Of a stretch of 64,000 nucleotides of DNA, positions 24,201 to 38,237 are shown piece after piece. The stretch's first letter is position 1; every line of letters starts with the position of its first letter. Made by a program: the position numbers and the translations under genes. The DNA is taken from positions 2,294,001 to 2,358,000 of the forward strand of contig NW_024037074.1 of assembly GCF_015706575.1 (NCBI RefSeq), given 5' to 3'. Below the pieces are notes generated by a model. It did no database searches. It worked only from the letters and a program-made list of their open reading frames with translations, and was not told the DNA's origin. The DNA is from Patiria miniata (taxonomy: Eukaryota > Echinodermata > Asteroidea > Valvatida > Asterinidae).

Positions 24201-27200
24201 AGCAAAATCGTGACACTGATAGAAGTAAATTTGGGATGGCAAAAGGGACTATAAATGCAGAATCGGGAACTAGACAAAATTTCTATTATTGCAGTGGGCA
24301 TAAGAAACCCTGGCTACGCGCCTGTACCAAATACATGTACACTGTGAAACTATTCTGCCTTAAATTGAAATGGTATCATTGGCAAGAAAACGACCAATTT
24401 AGTTATTATCAGAAAACGCGCAAGGACAATTTAAAGGGTAGATGCTACAGGTAGCAGCTATTTTGTTACTAAATCATCGGGCCTAAATATGCCTAAATAT
24501 GCCTAAATGCACAAATCAACAAAAACAAATAAGACCTTACAAACATGTATGCATTTAAGGTACAATGTACAGCTACTTAAGGCTAAAATGCTGAAATACG
24601 CACTCAATATATACAAATGTACATTCTGTATTCCAATTGGGTGTGCACATCAAGATTTAATGATTTTCCTTTTTGTGAGAAACAGTTCACCGTATGCGTA
24701 CAAATTCATAGAGGATATGAACAAAATTAAAGAATTTGTTTGTTTTTTATAGTAAGCACAAAGTATTTTAAAGGTTTTGGACAGCAAAGTGTTTTTGTAT
24801 GCCCCATAACTTTACGTCGTCTTTTTGATTGCATGAAAAAAATTGCCGGAGGCGGATTCATGCACCAAGTCCTCCATAGACTTGTGTGCTGCATTACTGC
24901 TGTGTTTATCCGGAAGTACAAATCGTCAAATCTTGTCATGCACAAGTATGCGTAGTTGGACTACTAATTTGGCTTATTTAAATGAAACAAATAATGCTAA
25001 GTAAGATTTGAGGCTTTGTGTGCTATGGTGGAGATACTAATGAATGAAAGGTTTGCTGAAACACCATGTGCGAACAATTTCTCAACTAAGAGAATGGTTC
25101 TGAAAAGAACCAGAGGTATAAACTTGAAATAATGCTACGTGCTTATTAAAAAGGTGAATTTAACCTGAAATAATTCAAAGATTCAATGTGCATGGTGAAT
25201 TCACAAGTGAAAACAGAGGAACACAACACTCATTAATTTTTTTTTTAAAGTATATGTACATTTAAAGTCTCTTTAACCCTAAATTCCTAGGCTTTTTGAT
25301 AGGATGTAGCCTGAATCCTGCAAAATCCTTGAATTGGCCTCATGGAAAAATAGCATATTACATAGCCTAAATACTGCAAATTCCTCCATTATTTCTTGAA
25401 TATGGTCCAAAGAGGGGTGACCACTGCCTGAATCCTGCAAAATGATATCCTTGAGCAGTTCGGAGGATTTGAAGCATAATCCAGGCTTATATTTATGCAT
25501 GGCTGAACAAAACAGCACAAGGACCGGCCCATGTCCAAATTATGCCTAGGTTCATCCGCACTGCTCCTAGATATCACCGGCAGTTCTTCCTTTTAGTACA
25601 ATGATTGCTGGAGGGTTTTGAAGGATTGAGGCAGCGGTCACCCCTGAAATGCGAGAAATAACAGATGATTTTGGAGGATTGAAGCTGTACATACAGTTTT
25701 TACATGGTGGTACAGGATGAGTAAAAAATAAGCGGAACCCAAACCCAAAAAATTATGTCATATTTAAAAAAAATATGTAGCACCAAAAATGTTAATGACT
25801 GGAAAGCCCATTTCATATTTAAAGGTACTTTTAGATGAAAAAAATTACTGGAATTGTTCAATCCCTTCAGAACATATCACCATTTAAACACAATGACCCT
25901 AAAACCTGTCTCGTCCAAAAAAAATGCGATTTCAAGAATCGTCGTTGCAATTGTCTTCAAACATCACCAGCGATAAAATCGCGGTTTAAACGTTAAAAAT
26001 ATTCAACAGAAACCCTTTCAACATGTTCATGATGTTGAAAGCCCGTCCTTAAAAAAAAGTAGATTTTATAAATCATATTGTTTGCCTAACCAGATATTGT
26101 GTACTACAGTTGGTGACAGTTATTGAAACAAGTATTCTCTGTCATTTTCTTTGTTTGTTCCAAACAGTCACAACACACAATGAATTGCCTTTTTTGTTGT
26201 TGGACGAGACAGGTTTTAGAGTCATTGTGTTTTAATGGTGATATTCTTTAAACAGATTTAGCAATGATATCAGTAATTTTTTTCATATAAAAGTACCGTA
26301 GCTTATGAAATTAGCTTTCCAGTCATCATTATTTTTGGTGCTACATATTTTTTTAAATATGAAATATATGTTATGGGGTTTGGGTTCCGCTTTTTGGACT
26401 CACCCTGTAGTTGGAGGATTTTGAAGGAATTAGGATTGATCCCAGCCAAAAAGCTGAAGGCGGTTCGGGTTTAAAGCCAAACCCACTGTGCATGAAGGCA
26501 ACAAGATACATTGTATGCACCTTTCCAAATTCCAGCGCCACTCTAAATGTTCCAACTGCACCCACCATACGCATTAATTATGTACATGTTCCTATGTCAG
26601 ATTTCTGTCAGACATTTGTTGTGCCACCACGGTTGTGTTTGGTAAAATTTGTATTGCCAACGTTTCATTTTCTAACAAAATTCCCGGTCCCGATCCAAGT
26701 CTTTCTTTTTAGCTCACAGGATTTCCCTCATTTTCATTTCGCACGCTTTGAGGGATCCAAACTCCCCTAGCCAGCTGGTCCACTGCAAACCAAATCCAGC
26801 GCCAACGTTTTCTTGATAATAGTACTCGCTATTTAGGTGAGAACCATGGCACACACTGAACCACCAAGCCCCCTTATAAGTTGCCGCACAGTTCATACCG
26901 TCGAGATGACGTAGTGGGGAATTATTCTGGTCCTTTGTTGTGAAGGCCATTCCGTTGTGGAATAGCAGTGAATCGCCGGCTGGGCTGGCAGAATCGTACG
27001 CGCCGAAACTGAAGACGTACTGCTCTCCTGAAATCTGAAACTGTCCGTATTCGACCCAAGAAGTGTTGCCATGCCAGTCCGCCATGTCTATTCGCAGAGT
27101 CCACTGCCCGGATGTAGTCAGGACACGCAGGTACTCATTCCCCTGCCAGAACTCACCAGACATATTGCCAAAGCCGGATTGGTACTCGGCCCAGGTACGG

Positions 27201-30200
27201 TAGAAGTCGACAGTGCCGTCTTGCCGTCGTTGAAAGAGGATCCAGCCTCCTCCACTTGTGGTCATATCGCAGTAGACTTCTAAACTCTGATTCAGTCCAG
27301 TTGGGTGAATGGCGTAGATGCCGCTGGTCTTATAACCAGCTCGGAGCAACATCAGGCAACTTTTTTCGTACGGCACTGAGTAGGAGGGGGTGTCGGCGCT
27401 CTCGTCGTAGTACAGACTCATCTCGGTTGTGACCAAACCACCCTGTCCGTTGACGCGTGTGCTGTTGTTCAACTGGCAGGTTTTGGTGTTTGTGTTGTAG
27501 TTGAAGGATGTGCACTTGGTGTTCATGGAGCAATCTCGGCCACAGATGATAGGAGAACGGACGGTTACCGACTGAATTACGTGATTCTCTAAGGCTTGAT
27601 TATCAGCCTTGTACCAAGTCACAGGGAAACTCCCGAATTTCCTAGGCTCGCCAATGTGTACAGTTACAGTCAGAGCCAGAGCTACAATGGCACAAAGACT
27701 CAAAGCTCCCATATTGATGCATCCAATCGCAAAAAGCCTCAATTCCAAAAAAAAACAGTTGTCCTGTGCACATGTGCCGTTTCACAAAATCTCTAGTACA
27801 AGTACCGGGAAATGGCTTCAGCAAGTGACTGTCTTATCTTAAGACTGTTGGGCACGTCTTGCTCCTACATGTACAAATGTTTGCCTAGCCCTACAGTAGA
27901 TGAAGTTGGCTGATGGTAGCCAATAGTTGCACACTTCATCTTGACCGTTCTTTCCTAACTGGTAAATGGCTTCAGCAAGTGACTTTCTTATCTTAAGACT
28001 GTTGGGCAGTTCTTGCTCCTACAAATGATTGCCTAGCCCTAGATGAAGTTGGCTGATGATAGCCAATAGTTGCACGCTTCGTCTTGACCGTTCTTTCCTT
28101 CTGCAAAATCTGCATTGTGCAGTCTTCGTGACCTTTGCTTTCATCCTCAATTTGGCAGTAATGAAGTGAAGAAAGCATCCTTTTCAATCAACGTTCTACA
28201 AATCAATATTTTCAAGTGAGCCATGAAATGTATTGAATTGAGCGACGGGCTTGGTTGTGGGTCACGAGTTGGTCTGACGTTACCTTGACCTCCACAAAAA
28301 AAAGTGAAAACAAAGGTTAATGACAAGAACACACTCTGGATCAATAATGAGCAAGAAAGTGGATGGCACACTTCATTGACTTCCAATCATTGCCATTGAT
28401 AGGTGAAGCGGGAGTGACCGAGAACCACTCAAATGGAAAATAATTCCTGGCTCTCAATTTTTGGCAGCAGTAGTAACTGCTGCCTAACTACCAGTAATTA
28501 AATAGTATACAAATATTGAATGCTTCGAGTGGTGTAGTAAAACTAGCCTCCCGAGGTGATCCATGGACATTCTATTTTCCCGAGGCGAAGCCGAGGGAAA
28601 ATAGAATGATCCATGGATCACCGAGGGAGGCTAGTTTTACTTCACCACGAGATAAAGCATTCAATATTTGTTTTATAACACTTTACCCACAGATTCTGCT
28701 TGATTTTAATATTTTAAATTATTTAAATCTGAACACAGCTGAAATAAACTTCAATTTCAATACAAAATTGGTGGAAAATGTATTTCTCTCTTAAAAACTA
28801 CCCCTTCACGAAATGTTTGAACCCAAGTCTGCGGCGCGCTCTCTTTGGAATAATACGCGCAACGCGCACACCAGCATTCATTTGCACACAAATACCGCGC
28901 CGTGGAAATAGTACTTTGGTTGCTAATGGTATAGTACTTTGGTTGCTATGCGCATAGTACTTTTGGCCGTGCACAGAACGATAGCAAAATTAGAAAGTAA
29001 CATGTGACTCGCTCTCGGCCAATCAAGACACAGAATCTGTGGGTGAGGTGTTATAATTCCATCCAGACCATACTAATAATGTGTAATAGTAAAGCGCACG
29101 TATCCACCAGTATTGGTGCTCAAGGCACTGTATCATTATATTACCCTGCTCACTGGGCCAGTGAAACATTCCAAAGACCATGGCCCAATTTCACAGTGCT
29201 GCTAAGCACAAAAATTTGCTTAGCACAAAACAAGTCTGGCATATAAAAGCAGGTTACCAGCCATGTGATTTTCATGCTAAGCAAACAATAGCTGAATACT
29301 AATCACGAGCAATATACATGTACATCACGTGGAGTTTTGGCTGGTAACCTGCTATTATAAGCCAGTCTTTTTTTGTGCTAAGCAAATTTTTGTGCTGAGC
29401 AGTGCCTTGAAATTGGCCCCATCTCAGCTCCCTGGGGAGTTTACAGCTGGATCTGCCATTTTGGCGCACTCACAATATGTAACGTCTCTGCTCTTACAGG
29501 TACCCAATTTACTCCTGGGTGGAGAGAAGCAATGAGTGACAAAGTGCCTTTCCCAAGGGCACACGCACCACAACCCCAGGCTGGACTCGAACCCACAACC
29601 TGCAGAATTACCTGCAGACCAGGGATTCATTGCTTCAGACCATGAGGCCACGCCACTTGAAAGTGGGGGGAGGGGGGGGGGGGGAGGACGGGAATTTTGA
29701 AATGGTTTTTGAGACAATATTATTGGTGGGAATCTTTTTCTACAAGGGTGGGGAGGTTATATAAAACGATTGTTTTCCAAGTGGTACATGATTTTTCCAT
29801 AGTAGGGCATCATTTTTTGTAAGTTTAGGGGTCGGGGTAGGACAATTTCTTCATGTTTCTTTTAAATGGTGATATAATTTTAATGGATTGAGTAATTGAA
29901 GTATTTTTTTCATCTAAAAGTGGTTTATTAAATTGACTTTACATTTACCAGTCATAATTATTTTTGGTGCTACATATTTTTTTAAAATATGAAATATATT
30001 TTGTTGGGTTTGGGTTCCACTTTTTTTTTGTGACTCGCCCTGTATATTTATTTGTTTGAAATTCCATGCAACAGTTGCCTCAGCTTCATCCCCCGTTAAC
30101 GAAAACCCATCAGTTTTTTAATCTTTTAACCCTAACCCCTTAGGTATTTTTATTTGCTAGAAAGTATCCTGAATCCCCCAATCCATCCAAATCCAATATC

Positions 30201-33200
30201 CATCAAATTTTGCCATGCAAACAAATGTTGGTGGCCAGTGAGTCCAACAGAATCCACCAGTTAGCTGGGAGTAAACCTGTTTTGATCCTGAATCCATCAA
30301 ACTCCCCAACATCTCAATATGGAGGTATCCTGAATCTATTGCTTATAGAAAATGCCAATTACATGTATGTAAAAGTAGTCATTTTTCATCCTGTACACAA
30401 ACATTTCCTTATCCTTACAAACAACACGGCACTTGATATGATGAGAGTACAAATTAATTTGATGGAAATACCTTTTAATTTCCACCTGAACAGGTATCTC
30501 ATCCCTTTTAGTCCTATTTTAAACCTTTTCAGCATCATAAATATGTCAAAATAGTAAAGAAATTGCACAAATGAAGGATAATTGCACAGTGGGCTTACAG
30601 TAAAATGGTTCACTGTTTGAAGTACTTGTGTACAGGATGAAAAATGACTACTTTTACATAATTGGCATTTTCTCAGCAACCCAAAGTGCTATTTTCATGA
30701 TTTTTTCAGTATTTGAAAGAAAAAAATCTCAGCTTTAATCTGACATTCAAAACATAAAAATCCACCAATCCCTTTAAAAAAAAAGGCAAATGTTTTGGGG
30801 TTGTATCTTTTGGGGTCACCCTGTATATGCCATGTAGCCAGGGATCACGGCCATACTGACGATGATAACAACCACAAACCGAAACGATACTGATACCCCA
30901 CCATGCAAAGCCTCAAATCTTATAAAATGAGTAATGCTGCAAACCTGGGAACCCTCAAAAGGGAATCACGCAGAGATTATGGCAATTTCCTTGGTTCTTG
31001 GTTCTTGGATCTCCTAAATACTCAGCGTGGGAGTTAATACAGGAGACCAGAAACACCAGGGGAAACCCCTTCTCTTAGCGATAAGTGTCACTGGGTTCTT
31101 TATGTGCATTGGAGTACACAACACACGGGACCTACGGCTTTAAGTCCCATCCGAAGGACGAAGCAATAATGGTTAAGTGCCTTGCTCAAGGGCACAAGTG
31201 TCTACCCGGCAGGCTCGAACCCACGCCACTGTTGCCTTTGTTGAAACACCAGAGCAAGAGTCCGGTTTTCTTAACCGCTAAGCCATGACACTCCTTGCTC
31301 AGCGTTATAATTATTAAATTTCATGCTCAATATCTTGCCGTTGTACATGTATTTAACACAATCTCTTTTTGTCTGCTCCTCTCCGTGTTTTGCTCAGGGT
31401 TCATCGGCAAGATCTCCTTGCAGATCCCCGTGCGCCACATCAAGAGTGAGCCCACCGTGATCTCAATCGATAGCCTGTACCTAGTGGCCGGGCCGGCCGG
31501 CAAGGCCTCCTACGACGAGGAGAAGGAGAACCAGGCTAAGAGGGACAGGAATAAAAAGCAGCTGGAGGCATTGGAATCACAATGGAAGGTGAGGCCGGGG
31601 GCCAATTTCACAGTGCTGCTAAGCACAAAATTTGCTTAGCACAACAAAAGTCTGGCCTATAAAAGCAGGTTACCAGCCAAAACTCCATGTGATGTTATAT
31701 GCTGGTGATTAGTATTTAGTTGTTGTTTGCTTAGCATGAAAATCACACAGAGTTTTGGCTGGTAACCTGCTTAAAGCCAGACATTTTTTATACTAAGGGA
31801 ATTTTTTGGCTTAACCTGTTAACAGCGCCGTGAAATTGGGCATGGGTCATGACAGGATCTTTTTTTTTTATGAATTGCAATAGGCAGATATGACAAAGGC
31901 TGGAATTGAACCAGAGACCTCTGGATTTCTACTCCAGTGTTTTACCAACTCTGATATGTAGACGCTAAACATGCTCTTTTTTTTATTTGTCCCAATATTA
32001 GTGTTTTAATGTAATTGTGTTGCCAATGGACTATGATTATCCATATTTCTAAGATGCGGAGAATAAAGAATCATTATCATTTTTCAGGTGTGTCTACTTT
32101 TATACAAAAAATGCCCTGTACTGAACAGTAACCCTAACCATCCCAAATCCTCCAAAATCCTTTTTGCAAATTGGAGGAATTTTCAGGATTGAGGTTACAT
32201 GGAAAAAGTGCGTTGCTGATTTCGGAGGACGCACTGTGTCAAGGTCTTGGGCCGGACCTTGTGTTGTTAATGCTTAAATAAATTTAGTCCTTGATTAAAT
32301 GCTTGAAATCCTCCGTACTGCTCCAGGATGTCACGGGCCAAGCCTCAACATATTGACAGTCATAGCCGAAGGATTTTGCAGGATTGAGGCAGTGGTCATC
32401 CCTCCAAGAACCACATTCAAGAAATAATGGAGAATTTCGCAGGATTGAGGCTATATGCTATTTTTCCATGAGGCCAATCGGAGGATTTTGCAGGATTCAG
32501 GTTACATCCTAGCAAAAAGGCCTAGGGAGTTAGGGTTATACATGTACTCTGTCCAGTTATTCCGTCGTTATTCTTTAACCCACCAGGCTAAGTTTGAGAA
32601 GGCTCAGACAGAGGCTGGTTCCTCGTGGTACGCTTACTCCACTTCACTCTTCTACAATGTCCTGGAAAACATACAGGTAAACTTGTCACCGATTTTGTGT
32701 AATTTTGATCATAAAGCATAATTCGTTTTTAAAAATCTTTCAGGGTTATTCAGAGTGATCTGAACCCAAATTACAGAAAACATTTAAAATATGTAGTGTT
32801 TTACAAGTGCAAATGATATATGTTAAAGGCTGGTATTTTGGACATACATTGTATTTGATGAAAGTTTCATGCACAGTGAAATCTCGATAAGTCAAAACCG
32901 TTTAACTCGAAAACCCTGTTATCTCGAAGTTATACTTTATTCTCGTCAAAAGAATAGCAAATCGTGTATAAACATGCCGTACTTACTCAAAATTGTGCAC
33001 TGGAAACTAGGTTATTTGTCGAACTCAAAATTGCCAGGTGCAGAAATAAACTTGCATACTTAGAACACAGAAGAATCTGGAATCCTTTTAATTAAGAAAT
33101 CTCCCATGACCCAATCAACAAAGCCAAACTCAGGTACATTTTGTATAGTAAGAGGCTATAGTATCCTTGAAGCAGCCTATTTACTGCGGTAGGCCTACAG

Positions 33201-36200
33201 TGCATCCCAAGCGAACCGTGACCACTCGGTGCAGAAGTCTTTTCATGCGGGGATGCAACGCACATGATGCAATTAAGATTTGACTCCAGCCCGTAACCGC
33301 AACAAATCCTGGCTCTTGAGTTTATAGCCTGATTGCTGAAGCTGGCCCAAATGCAGCTAACACACCAGCTGTCCAATCGCTGGCTCCTCTGGGTGGCCAC
33401 GTGACCGCACTGGAAAGCACGCCTGGCTTTCGATTTGGCCTAATCGCTACCGTGGTTGGCCCAGCCAGGCTAGCTGCAGCTTGCACGATAGCGCGCCCTC
33501 TATCGATCAAATAGGACCGGTCTTTTGAACGCGCATCAGAAACATCACCCGAGGTGAAACAAGGCAATCTTGACGTCTTAATCCGTCAGCCGTGCCTGGG
33601 TACAAAAACAGTCAGTGCTCTGCGTGAACTGGTCAATAGTCATTCATTCAGTTTTCTCTCATTGTAGCTGAAAGTGAGAGATGTTCACATCCGATATGAA
33701 GACACCACCACGATACCCAACGAGAGTTTTGCATTTGGAATCACCATCAAGAGCCTCTCCGCACAGAGCACGGACGAAAACTGGGTCAGTTTTCTATTCC
33801 ATTTTGTTATCATTTACCCTTCTGTGAACAAAATTTGCTTTGTTTATGAAAAAAAGTCGGAGTAGTTTTTCTCAGTTTTTAATGGCATGCCGGGATACCC
33901 TTTTTTAACTTTGATAAAGAAGTTGATGGAATATTTTTCTCAAGGAGCAGCACTTTCCAAAAATACCCAAGAGCAGAATGCTGAGGCCTGAAATTTGTTT
34001 TATGCGTCGTTCACATTGCACCTGACTGACTGACTAACTAGCTGACTGTCACTTGTGTGCTGGGCAGTGCTGTCATATAGGATTACCCTTTTACACCACT
34101 CAATGGGAAAAATTCAACCCATTGTGTAGACAAGATGCATGAAAAGACGTCCATTGAATAGCCATTCTAAATCAATTGAATAGAATGTTGTGCACTCTTG
34201 GACTAGCTTTACGAGGCATGTCTTTTCTTGTATTAACCCTAACGTACCTGAATCCATCAAAATCCACACCCCTGTTTTGGAGGATTTCGGCGGATTCAGG
34301 ATACCTCCATATTGAAAAAGTTTGGGGATTTTGATGGATTCAGGACAGTAAGCCTAGCGGTTCTGTAGGATTTTGATGGATTCAGGATACCTCCACATTG
34401 AGGATTTTGGGGAGTTTGATGGATTCAGGATCTCCACAGTGGGCTGTACATGTATGTTTGGTGTGTACGAGGTATATGTACTACACTGGTGAAATCTGAT
34501 GGACTCACTGGTGGATTCTGATGGACTCAGGACACCAAAAAACAATGTCGTGACAAAATTGGTGGATTTTGGCAGATTCAAGATACTTTCTAGTGAAAGT
34601 GCTCAAAGATATAAGGTTAAAATCAAATGTTATTTCAAGTACAAAAATATGCTTGTGATATGAAGTGATTGTTAAAAAAAAACAAGTGTTTTGAAACCAA
34701 CTTGTAAAAAGAGACTTTACATCTTTATAAGGTTAATTTTTGTTTTAAATTTTACTTTGAATCCATTTGCCGATTAATTTGACAGAAAGCCCGAATTGTC
34801 CAAGGCGAGAAGGATGCTATGCGCTTCAAGCTGCTACAACTGGAGAACTTTGCCATTTACTGGGACACTAATATCCAGCTGTATGGAGATCTAGACATCA
34901 ACGACTTGAGAGTAAGTACATGTAATAGACCTTTATCGTGCTGTCACCATTTCAGTCATGTTCCCTGTATCCAATAACAGTACTAAATGATAATGTTTTT
35001 TGTGCAAAAAGGAACCAGACTATTTTTCCTTTCAGCCTCGCTTTGGTTGCGTTGATTTGAATGGGAAGAATCAATATGGCCGCAACATGATAATGGTCTG
35101 TTGTGGAACAACGGAACACTTTAGTGCCTGTGTCATGCTAGACAGTTATGCTTGGCTTAGATGTATGACGCGGGACTTGAATTTTTTCGTGACTTGAATT
35201 TTTGGGTGACCTGGACTCGACTGGAACTCATTTGTGACTCATGACTTGGACTCAGTCTCCACCAAAGTTGACTTGGGTCTTGGACTCGGACTTGAAGCTT
35301 GAGGACTCCAATACAAGTTTGATTCTTGGACCCTGATGAATATACTTGGTCAAAGTTTTAAAAATGTCCCCTTGAAGTTTTAAAGTTCTCCTTCCAAGTT
35401 CTGTTCGCACCTTGATGGAAAGTGACAATTGTTGTAAAATATCCTGCCTGTGGACACAGTTATTCATTACTTCGTAAGAATTTGTACATGAGCCACTACA
35501 TCATAAACTAGACAGTTAAAATGTATGCTTGGATCAGATGCATACCTTTGGTCGGAGTAGGAAAATACTCCCCTAAAGTACCTGCTCGCTCCTTGATGGA
35601 AAGGGACAATTGATGTAAAATGTCCTGCCTGTGGACACAAATTATTGCACATCAGCTTCCGGTACTTCCTCAAAAGGCTCAGAACTTATGAAGTACTGTA
35701 CTAATGTCGAGCTTGCAAAAGATGACTTACAAAATAAATTGAAACTTGGAAATGTTTGTTTTAGGTCAGTACAAGTATCTTTCAATCTTTGTTTTTTGCA
35801 GGATGCTTTGCAGAAGAGAGAGGTTTCAGCTGATGCACCGAGAGCACAGGTAAAATGTCCCCAAAATGGCCCTTCACTGAAGTACCGCTTTGAAAGTATT
35901 GATCGTTACTTTCAAAGAAGTGCTTTTCACCAATATGTCAGCGAGGAGTAAAGCCCATTGTAAAAATTAAATCAACCCAAAGTAAAGGATTTCATCTCAA
36001 GTCAAAAATGATGATACGAATAAAGACGCCAATTTTATATTCCCATCCTCAAAAAGCCGCTGTTATACTGACTGAGTTTTTCTCTTATTTGGGCTAAGTT
36101 TAAATTATAATTACAGTGAATCTCGATAAGTCAAACTCTGATAACTCAAAACAACTGTTAAGTCAAACAAAGAATCTGTTCCCTTCAGTAGTAAAACAAT

Positions 36201-38203
36201 GACATACCGGTATAACCCCGCTTAACTCAAAACTCTGCTTAAGTCAAATTTTGAACCTGTTCCCTCGAGGTTTGACTAATCGAGATTTCACTGATAATGA
36301 GGTGCTAACATAGTACTGAAATTTCAAAATGCTTCACAATCGTTACCCCTGTTCAGCAGGCTGTGAGACTATTTATTGTCTGTGGCACCTTGAGATCAGC
36401 GCAATCTGGTCTTTGCCATCACAGGTACCCATTCATACTTCTAGTTAGATAGAGGCAATTGTAGTAGAGTGTCTTGCCTAAGAACACAAGTGCCATGCTT
36501 CCAAGTCAAGGTTCGAACCCATGTTTTATGGCGCATGAGGCTAACACCGTAACCACTGGACCTCGACACTCTACAGAATGTCATACTTTAAATTGGTAAT
36601 CACAGGGTTTGAAATTAGCGGTAGCCCGCTAGCCAAATGGTAGTCAAACAGTGGCAGGCTAGTCAAACTATTTCTTAAGTAGCCCGGCTGTTGAGTAAAA
36701 AAAAAATCATATTTTTCAAGCATTTGGGATATGGCAAAGATGAAAGGACAGGAAGAAATAAATCCCTAAATTCAGAAAGCAAGCCTCATTAATTTTTGTC
36801 TAATTTTATCAACTGTTTTAAAGGATTAAATTATTAGATAAAACACTGAAAACATTGCCTCAGAATTGAGCCTGAAAATACGCCATTTTGTATTTGAGCT
36901 AAAAAAAAAAATGCGGTTAGTTAAGAGTCTGTTTCAGTAGCCCAGCTGGCTAGTGAACAAAAAAGTTAAGGTCGAACCCTGGTAATCAGCTGGGTATATT
37001 TCATCTGAGTGATTGATGCTTGATTTTGTGTTCATTACAGCAACACGATTACCTCATCCAGCCCGTCAGCGCCGAGGCAAAGCTTCGACGTAACGGCAGT
37101 CCCTTACCGTTACGATCTCGCAGCACGCCGCGCTTCATCTGCGACGTCAATCTTCAGAAGATCCCGCTGTCGTTATCCGAGGAGCAGTACCACGGAGTGA
37201 TTGCCTTGGCTAGGGAGTTCGAGCGCAGTGGCAGGGCTAGAATGTATAGAAAATTTCGGCCAAAGGTTCCCATCCAAGCACAGTGAGTTGGACTATTAAA
37301 AAAATGGTTGAAATTTGTTGAGTTTATGATAAAAACCACTTGGCTCATTTGAAATCCCCGATAAGAACCTTCGCTAACCCTAACAGAACTCAACCCATCA
37401 AACCCCAACGGCATGTTTTGTTGGAATCTGTCAGGATGGGTACAGTACCCCTAAACTGACAGTCTTTTACATTGGGTTGGCACACCTCCAGAATCATAAT
37501 ATGTGTGTGCAGTTTCCCATATGGTGTTCAAATTTGCCAGGATGGGTATGGTTCCTAGTAAATCATGCTAGGGGGTTAGGGATAATAATAGAAATTTTGC
37601 TCAAAGTGAAGATAGGACTGGTGTCAAATACCCTGTGAAATTATTCTGCCTGAAATGGTCTCGTTTGGAAGAAAACTAACATTGAATGTTGTGTCAAAAA
37701 TAGGCTGCCCGCAGGTACGCTTTTCTATGTACGTTAGCAATGAAATCCAATTGTAATACCCTCAAATTATGCATGGGTTTTCCCTGTTTTCTTAAATATG
37801 AATTGAATCCACCGAGCTGGAACTTCAACAGTCAAGTTGTTATGCACCTAAAGAGTTTGAGCGATTGTGCTGCTTCAAACTAAAAACTTGCTGACACTAA
37901 AAGCAAATGATCCTGTGTACCTAATAACCTTTAGTCATAGAACTAGTGGCCTCGTGGTTAAGGGCACTGGATTCGTGATCTGTGGGTAAAGCTGCAGGTT
38001 GTGGGTTCAAGTCCAGCCTGGGGTCATGGTGGGTGTGCCCTTGGGCAAGGCACTTTGTCACTCATTGCTTCTCTCCACCCAGGAGTAAATGGGTACCTGT
38101 GAGGGCAGAGATGGTTATCGTGATTAAATTAGCTTCCTTGCGCCTAACAGGCTGCATCGAGCTGTATTCTCCCCAGGGAGCTGAAAGGTATTTGGAATGA
38201 ACC

Positions 38204-38237
<34 letters not shown>

